From Planctomycetaceae bacterium (GTDB lineage: Bacteria > Planctomycetota > Planctomycetia > Pirellulales > Thermoguttaceae): a stretch of DNA of 8,535 nt. Shown in pieces: positions 4,538-8,535 of this stretch. The stretch is taken from positions 1 to 8,535 of the forward strand of contig DOMV01000449.1 of NCBI GenBank assembly GCA_003509805.1. The letters are read 5' to 3'. The position numbers and the translations under genes were made by a program. Each line of letters opens with the position of its first letter. Within the stretch, counting starts at the first letter, position 1. The notes beneath the pieces are model-generated. The model saw only the letters and a list, made by a program, of their open reading frames with translations, had not been told where the DNA came from and made no database searches.

Positions 4538-7429
4538 GTGATTTCAGCATATTGCCGCTCCATTCAACCTGTTTTGTGGCTCCTGTTTCTGGCGATGGGA
4601 ACGGGCGGTCGGCTCGCGTTCGGCGCGGAAATGCTGATCGAGGCCGATCGCAACACGCTTTTCGAGGGCGAAGCGGTCGCCTACCGCATCACCGTCGTCG
4701 ATCAGGTTCGGATCGCTGAATCGATTACGCCGCTGTTTGGCAAAATGGACGATTTTCGCGTTGATTATCACGGCCGGCAGGATCAAAACCGACAATTCCT
4801 TTCCTCGCTCAACGGTCAAACGACCCGGTCGGTTCAGTATATCTCCCAATTCACCTACGAGATATATCCCTTGAAAACGGGAAAAATCCCGATCCCGGCT
4901 CCCCGCCTCATGTATGACGGGAAAACGCTGACACCGTCCCGCGTTGTCGTGGAAGGCCGGTTGTATTCCTCGGATACCGGCGGCGGCAACCAGGGAACGG
5001 TTCCCGTCCCGGTCGGTTCCCTTCCCTTGCAGGTGATGCCGCAGGATCGACAGGACGTCGTTCTGCTTCGAATCGAATCGGATCGCGAAACGGTCTATCC
5101 ACTCCAGCCGTTTACCATCTTGTTGAAGGTTTTGGTCAAGGGGGGGAGCCGGGAGCCGTTTTCCGACCGTAATCCGCTCGGCATTCTGGAAGAATCGCCC
5201 CGATTATTGATCCCGTGGGTGGAAAGCGGCTCGCTTCCGGCCGGACTGCGTCCGGAATCCGACCGGGAAAGTTGGTTGAGCCCCTTCGAGAGCACCCGGG
5301 GCGGATTTGCCGTCAACGATTTGAAACAACGTTCCTTTTTTCCGAGCGACGATTTTTTCGGGCTCTCCCCGATGGGGGGTTCCCGGCAATCGGATCGGCG
5401 ATTTTCCTTTCCCATGGAACGCGTCGCGCAGCCGAATGCCGACGGTGTGAATACCCCTTATTGGCAATACACGTTGAAACGGACATTTACCGCCGAACGA
5501 CTCGGGACGCTCGATTTCGGACCGGTCAGCATCAAAGGACGTTTCGCGGTTGTCGATCCGGAAAACCCATCTCGTTTGAAACTTCAGCCGATTTACGCGA
5601 TCACGCCACGGATTTCCGTTCAGGTGCGCGACGTTCCTGCCGACGACCGTCCCAAGGACTATATCGGCGCCTTCGGCCGGTTCGATTGGCATGTCGATCT
5701 CCAGCCGAGAACCGCCGGAGTCGGCCAACCGCTGGATCTCACTCTGACCCTGAGCGGCCAAGGTTCGACCGTCAACGTGGAACCGCCCGATTTGACGAAG
5801 ATTCCGGAAATCGATTCGAATTTCAGGGTTTACACGCCGCAGGAAAGAATCGACGAGCGGCAATGTGAATTTGTTTACACGATTCGCCCCCGGAAAGGCG
5901 GGAAAATCGTTTTTCCGCCGATTGGCATCACTTATTTCGACGTCGAAACGGAATCCTTTGTCACGCGGCGAAGCGAACCGATCGCGATTGATGTCGAGGA
6001 GTCGGAAAAACTGGCCGACATTCCGCCCCTCCTCCCGGGCGCTCGCGGAGCGGGGAGCAAGGAACGACTCGCCTTGAAAGAAGGAATCCTGGCGAACACG
6101 ACCGATCCCGTCGGGGCCGTCAATCACGCACCATCCCTTGTCGAGGCGTCGATATCGATCGCGTCGCCGTTCCTGCTGTATTTTCTCGTCATGCTCGGTG
6201 TTTTTTGCCGTCGCCGCGCTTCGGGCGATCTTCGCGCACGACAACGGCGGCGAGCCGTCCCGAAAGCCCGGGAACGTCTCAAAAACATCCTCTCGAAATC
6301 GCGGGAAACGTCGCATCGCCGGACACCGTCGGCAGACATGGTGCGCCCCGACTTTTTTTCCGAAATGCAATCCGTTTTCGCCGGTTTGGTCGCCGACCTG
6401 GCGGGAATACGGGAACAGGGTTTGACGACGGCGGATATTTGTTCGGGCCTGGAAACCCTGCGAATCACTCCCGCCTGTATCGAGCGGGCACGTTCCTTGC
6501 TGGAACAACTTGATGCCGCCAAGTACGGCGGAATCAACCGGAGTCGAACGAATGAGACACTCGTCGAAGCGGAAAACCTGTTCCTCGATTTGGAACGGCA
6601 GCTTAAAAAACCGCGAACCGACTCTGCCCCGCCGGTCGTCCGGTTTGTCGTCCCATTTGCCGTTGTTCTTTCCCTTTTTTCCTGTACGTTGAGCGGTTGT
6701 ACTTTTTCGCCCGCTTCCGAGGCGTCCGGATTATTCGTTCAAGCCCAATCCGCCTTCGATGCGGCCGACGCCGAAACGGACCCCCGGCGGCGCCGGGAAG
6801 GTTTCGAAAAAGCGGCTTTGGCCTACCAGCGCCTCCTCGATCGGCACATCGAGAACGCCCTCCTTTTCTACAACCAGGGAAACGCCTGGGCAAAAGCCGA
6901 CGAGCCGATTAAGGCGATCGCTTCCTATCGCAGGGCACTTCGTTTCGAACCGTTGAACGGCGCCGTCCGCCAAAATCTCGCCGCCATTGCCCCGCCCGCA
7001 TCCAAAGAGCCCGTCGAATCATGGTTCGAAACGCTTTTTTTCTGGCAAAACGTCGTCGGTTATCACCGGTTATACATGATTGCCGTCCTCTCGGCCTGGA
7101 TTACCTCGGGCTTCGGCGTCCTCGCGCTCTTTTACCGCAACAAACCGCTCCACCGCCTTACCCGGCTCCTGGCCGTGCCGACGCTCATCGGCATCGTTTC
7201 CTTCGCCTACGATTATTACCGTTACGAGATGGTCGATTACGCCATCGTCGCCGTCGAGGGAGCCACCGTTCGCAAGGGCAATTCCCTCAATTATGAACCG
7301 AGTTTTATGACCGCGGCGGACAAAGGAAGCGAGGCGGTCGTTCTGGAACACCGGGGAAATTGGTGTCACCTGCGTTTCATCGACGGCCAGGAAGGTTGGC
7401 TGCCCGACAGCGACATCGTTATTTACTGA
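4538..7429 (+). CDS. BatD-BatE fusion protein
   Basis: The 963-residue protein joins two Bat (Bacteroides aerotolerance) proteins. Residues 1-29 are a signal peptide (cut near AFG before A30). Residues 30-500 are the BatD periplasmic part, opening with the typical phrase on binding-type beta domains (DRNTLFEGEAVAYRITV). A membrane segment lies at 539-557, then an Arg-rich cytoplasmic part with the BatD C-terminal helical domain (about 605-680, ending LLEQLDAAKYGG). The BatE part follows: a hydrophobic segment at 701-721 ending in the lipobox LSGC (Cys721), TPR sequence at about 735-815 (FYNQGNAWAKADEPIKAIASYRRAL), two membrane segments (about 844-866 and 874-892) and an SH3-like domain at 902-963 with WLPDSDI near the end. 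Charges fit TPR and SH3 on the periplasmic side. The start is GTG with no clear ribosome site. Bat proteins usually work with MoxR and vWA proteins, absent here. The exact cellular role of Bat systems is not settled. Confidence 0.88.
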   Translation: MISAYCRSIQPVLWLLFLAMGTGGRLAFGAEMLIEADRNTLFEGEAVAYRITVVDQVRIAESITPLFGKMDDFRVDYHGRQDQNRQFLSSLNGQTTRSVQYISQFTYEIYPLKTGKIPIPAPRLMYDGKTLTPSRVVVEGRLYSSDTGGGNQGTVPVPVGSLPLQVMPQDRQDVVLLRIESDRETVYPLQPFTILLKVLVKGGSREPFSDRNPLGILEESPRLLIPWVESGSLPAGLRPESDRESWLSPFESTRGGFAVNDLKQRSFFPSDDFFGLSPMGGSRQSDRRFSFPMERVAQPNADGVNTPYWQYTLKRTFTAERLGTLDFGPVSIKGRFAVVDPENPSRLKLQPIYAITPRISVQVRDVPADDRPKDYIGAFGRFDWHVDLQPRTAGVGQPLDLTLTLSGQGSTVNVEPPDLTKIPEIDSNFRVYTPQERIDERQCEFVYTIRPRKGGKIVFPPIGITYFDVETESFVTRRSEPIAIDVEESEKLADIPPLLPGARGAGSKERLALKEGILANTTDPVGAVNHAPSLVEASISIASPFLLYFLVMLGVFCRRRASGDLRARQRRRAVPKARERLKNILSKSRETSHRRTPSADMVRPDFFSEMQSVFAGLVADLAGIREQGLTTADICSGLETLRITPACIERARSLLEQLDAAKYGGINRSRTNETLVEAENLFLDLERQLKKPRTDSAPPVVRFVVPFAVVLSLFSCTLSGCTFSPASEASGLFVQAQSAFDAADAETDPRRRREGFEKAALAYQRLLDRHIENALLFYNQGNAWAKADEPIKAIASYRRALRFEPLNGAVRQNLAAIAPPASKEPVESWFETLFFWQNVVGYHRLYMIAVLSAWITSGFGVLALFYRNKPLHRLTRLLAVPTLIGIVSFAYDYYRYEMVDYAIVAVEGATVRKGNSLNYEPSFMTAADKGSEAVVLEHRGNWCHLRFIDGQEGWLPDSDIVIY

Positions 7430-7472
7430 CCGTACCATGTTTAACGATAAAAGCGGTTACGTAATTCCTTCT

Positions 7473-7496
7473 TCATGATCCATGAGATACTTTTTT
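7473..7496 (+). terminator. Weak terminator-like hairpin after the BatD-BatE gene
   Basis: TCATG (7473-7477) and CATGA (7481-7485) form a 5-bp stem with a 3-base loop, extendable by one G-U pair, and a run of six T follows at 7491-7496 after a short gap. It lies 43 bases after the BatD-BatE stop, the right place for a terminator, but the stem is short and poor in GC. Confidence 0.3.
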
Positions 7497-7596
7497 CATG
7501 CCGTGAGGAATTCCTCCCCCCCAAAAAAACCTTTCCCAAAATGATTTTTTGTCGTATCTTCTTGATTCTCATAGAGATAATAATTTCGAATTGGTG

Positions 7597-7624
7597 TTGA
7601 CACAAGAGGAAAGATAGCTATAAT
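7597..7624 (+). promoter_or_regulatory. Consensus sigma70 promoter for the regulator gene
   Basis: TTGACA (7597-7602) and TATAAT (7619-7624) both match the consensus at all six positions, with a 16-base spacer. The DNA just upstream is AT-rich (A and T tracts at 7523-7592), as for an UP element. Transcription should start near 7631, giving a leader of about 190 nt to the ATG at 7823. It is the best promoter match in the window. Confidence 0.75.
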
Positions 7625-7641
7625 TAGAACAGTCGGCAAAA

Positions 7642-7752
7642 ATGGAAGATTCGGTAGAACCGGTAGGTGTTGCCGAATACGTGGCCCTTGGTGTTTTGGA
7701 TGCATGCGAGGGTGAAGCGACTGAGGGAAGCGTCGTTCCGCCCACGGGATAA
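7642..7752 (+). CDS. Small ORF in the leader of the regulator gene (doubtful)
   Basis: An ATG at 7642, about 11 bases after the predicted transcription start, opens a 36-residue acidic frame beginning MEDSVEPVGVAEYV and ending in a TAA at 7750-7752. There is no Shine-Dalgarno. It ends 70 bases before the regulator ATG. It could be a leader peptide or a chance frame in a structured RNA. I recognise no similarity. Confidence 0.2.
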   Translation: MEDSVEPVGVAEYVALGVLDACEGEATEGSVVPPTG

Positions 7753-7794
7753 CCGGGTCGGTCTCCGAAGCGTTTTCCGATCATGGACAGTCTT

Positions 7795-7810
7795 CTTAAG
7801 TTAACGTAAG
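7795..7810. promoter_or_regulatory. Imperfect palindrome at the ribosome site of the regulator gene
   Basis: CTTAAGTTAACGTAAG is symmetric at 14 of 16 positions around GTTAAC and overlaps the start of the AAGGA ribosome site (7808-7812). It could be an operator, for example for autoregulation. It may also be chance. Confidence 0.25.
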
Positions 7811-7822
7811 GACGAGTACACT

Positions 7823-8404
7823 ATGGCAATTAAGACAGTATTCACGACGGGTGAAGCGGCGAAAATTTGTAAGGTCAGTCAGCAAACGATCATTCGATGC
7901 TTCGACTCAGGGCAACTCAAGGGATTTCGTGTCCCTGGCAGTCGGTTTCGACGTATTCCCCGCGATCAACTGTTCGCGTTCATGCGGGACAACGGAATTC
8001 CAACCGACGCTCTGGAAAGCGGTAAGCGCAAGGTGCTCGTCGTCGACGACGACAAGGATCTGGTCGAATTGATCGTCGATGTCCTCGAAAGAGACGGACG
8101 ATTCGAAACGCGTTCGGTCAACAACGGTTTCGATGCCGGGATGATGGTCAAGGAATACCGGCCCGACCTGATTGTTCTCGACGTCATGCTTCCCGATATC
8201 AACGGCAAGGAAGTCTGCCAGAAGATCCGTTCGGACAACTCCCTCGAAGAAGTGAAAATCATCTGCATCAGCGGAATGGTCGAAGAAGATAAGATCGCCG
8301 AACTCAAAATTGCCGGCGCGAACGATTTTCTTCAGAAACCTTTTGACAGCGAAAAACTGATCGAACGCATGTGCAACCTCTTGGAAGTCGAGTCGTTCGT
8401 TTAG
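7823..8404 (+). CDS. Response regulator with N-terminal excisionase-type HTH and C-terminal receiver
   Basis: The 193-residue protein has two domains in the reverse of the usual order. Residues 7-55 (FTTGEAAKICKVSQQTIIRC and the following FRVPGSRFRRIPRDQL) form a MerR/excisionase-type winged helix-turn-helix that should bind DNA. Residues 69-188 are a CheY-like receiver with all key residues: acidic pocket D75-D77, phospho-acceptor D120 (in VLDVMLPDINGKE), Ser150 (ISG) and Lys172 (KPF). It therefore is probably a phosphorylation-controlled transcription regulator. This HTH-receiver order is known to me from planctomycete genomes. No histidine kinase is in the window, so its kinase must be elsewhere. 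AAGGA at 7808-7812 precedes the ATG by 10 bases. A consensus promoter at 7597-7624 gives a leader of about 190 nt. The stop codon overlaps a 13-bp tandem duplication. Target genes are unknown. Confidence 0.93.
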   Translation: MAIKTVFTTGEAAKICKVSQQTIIRCFDSGQLKGFRVPGSRFRRIPRDQLFAFMRDNGIPTDALESGKRKVLVVDDDKDLVELIVDVLERDGRFETRSVNNGFDAGMMVKEYRPDLIVLDVMLPDINGKEVCQKIRSDNSLEEVKIICISGMVEEDKIAELKIAGANDFLQKPFDSEKLIERMCNLLEVESFV

Positions 8405-8423
8405 TACGGACGTTTAGTACGGA
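8398..8423. repeat. Perfect 13-bp tandem duplication over the regulator stop codon
   Basis: CGTTTAGTACGGA occurs twice without a gap (8398-8410 and 8411-8423). The first copy contains the TAG stop of the regulator gene, so the duplication repeats the gene's end without changing the protein. Confidence 0.85.
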
Positions 8424-8453
8424 GTCGGGGCGTGCTGACATAAACACGACGCG

Positions 8454-8485
8454 CGACGGCGGTGCTCGCCGGGCACCGTACGTCG
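8454..8485 (+). other. Hairpin-forming inverted repeat after the regulator gene
   Basis: CGACG (8454-8458) pairs with CGTCG (8481-8485) and CGGTGC (8460-8465) with GCACCG (8473-8478), making an 11-bp stem with a small internal loop and a 7-base tip loop. It lies 50 bases after the regulator stop and 31 bases before the next possible start. No T-run follows, so it is either a Rho-type or processing structure, or an operator for the next gene. Confidence 0.35.
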
Positions 8486-8501
8486 GCCGTTCGTCGGGAC
8501 G

Positions 8502-8507
8502 TATACT
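8502..8507 (+). promoter_or_regulatory. -10 box (TATACT) close to a start codon
   Basis: TATACT ends 9 bases before the ATG at 8517. A transcript would begin at or within a few bases of the ATG, so the message would be leaderless or nearly so. No good -35 box is visible. The flanking sequence matches the box at 2758. Confidence 0.4.
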
Positions 8508-8516
8508 GGAAGCGCG

Positions 8517-8535
8517 ATGAAAACGGACATTTGGT
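8517..8535 (+). CDS. Possible gene start, cut by the window edge
   Basis: An ATG at 8517 opens a frame reading MKTDIW before the window ends. It is proposed because a -10-like box (GTATACT) lies 9 bases before it, in the same arrangement seen at two other places in the window. There is no Shine-Dalgarno, which would fit a leaderless message. Only six codons are visible, so the product cannot be named and the call is weak. Confidence 0.3.

Larger units (their letters stand above)
7430..7630. other. AT-rich region before the regulator promoter
   Basis: This stretch is much richer in A and T than its surroundings. It holds the weak terminator (7473-7496), a perfect 12-bp palindrome GAGGAATTCCTC (7505-7516), overlapping run of seven C then seven A (7516-7529), and A/T tracts leading to the promoter at 7597. 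No gene was found. Confidence 0.6.
7631..7822 (+). ncRNA. Structured leader RNA before the regulator gene (candidate)
   Basis: The stretch from the predicted transcription start to the regulator ATG can form several local stems: TCGGCAA (7633-7639) with TTGCCGA (7670-7676), enclosing a small CGGT/ACCG hairpin (7652-7662); AGCGAC with GTCGTT around 7717-7738; and a choice between TCGG/CCGA (7758-7768) and GGTCGG/CCGATC (7756-7782), which exclude each other. It also holds a 36-codon ORF (7642-7752). It could be a cis-regulatory leader, a small RNA or simply an untranslated region. I recognise no known riboswitch or RNA family. Confidence 0.3.

Noticed and set aside
5204..6508. Minus-strand frame of 434 codons
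   Set aside because: It is the complement of the BatD part of the fusion gene. Its product shows no domain and no signal peptide.
1..8535. CRISPR arrays, tRNA or rRNA genes, IS elements, phage genes
   Set aside because: I found no regularly spaced repeats, no conserved RNA gene segments, no transposase or phage protein pattern and no terminal inverted repeats.

Overview
The window looks like a chromosomal stretch from a bacterium of moderately high GC content, most likely a planctomycete (inference). The grounds are a BatD/BatE-type Bat protein, a regulator with an excisionase-type helix-turn-helix in front of a receiver domain, Pro/Ser-rich exported proteins of low complexity, and genes with weak or absent Shine-Dalgarno sequences. 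No rRNA, tRNA, CRISPR array, IS element or phage gene was recognised.

Layout. The left part is read on the minus strand. In transcription order it holds a Pro/Ser-rich lipoprotein-like gene of unknown function (1345 to about 2919, start uncertain), a secreted plant-type glutaminyl-peptide cyclotransferase (224-1069) and, 20 bases further on, the 5' part of an antitoxin-like gene that leaves the window at base 1. The right part is read on the plus strand: an exported protein with a C-terminal BON domain (3408-4499), a 963-residue protein joining BatD and BatE in one chain (4538-7429), an orphan HTH-receiver regulator (7823-8404) and the first codons of a further possible gene (8517 onward).

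Non-coding regions. The divergent region (about 2920-3407) carries a sigma70-like promoter facing the BON gene (TTGAAC-N17-TACAAT), a 14-bp perfect tandem duplication and spaced direct repeats. The 7430-7822 region is AT-rich. It carries a weak hairpin followed by a T-run, a consensus promoter (TTGACA-N16-TATAAT), and a leader of about 190 nt that can fold locally and contains a 36-codon ORF. Several -10-like boxes lie only 6-9 bases before a start codon, suggesting leaderless or near-leaderless transcription. Three short tandem duplications of 13-14 bp lie at or near gene boundaries.

How the genes may work together. The BON protein and the BatD-BatE fusion are 38 bases apart on one strand and both are exported, so they may be one envelope-related transcription unit. 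The usual Bat partners (MoxR ATPase, DUF58 and von Willebrand A proteins) are not in this window. The regulator has its own promoter, and no histidine kinase is next to it. The cyclotransferase and the antitoxin-like gene are probably co-transcribed, but a functional link is not apparent. The most distinctive items are the BatD-BatE fusion with a lipobox retained in the middle of the chain, the structured leader before the regulator, and the repeated -10/start-codon arrangement.
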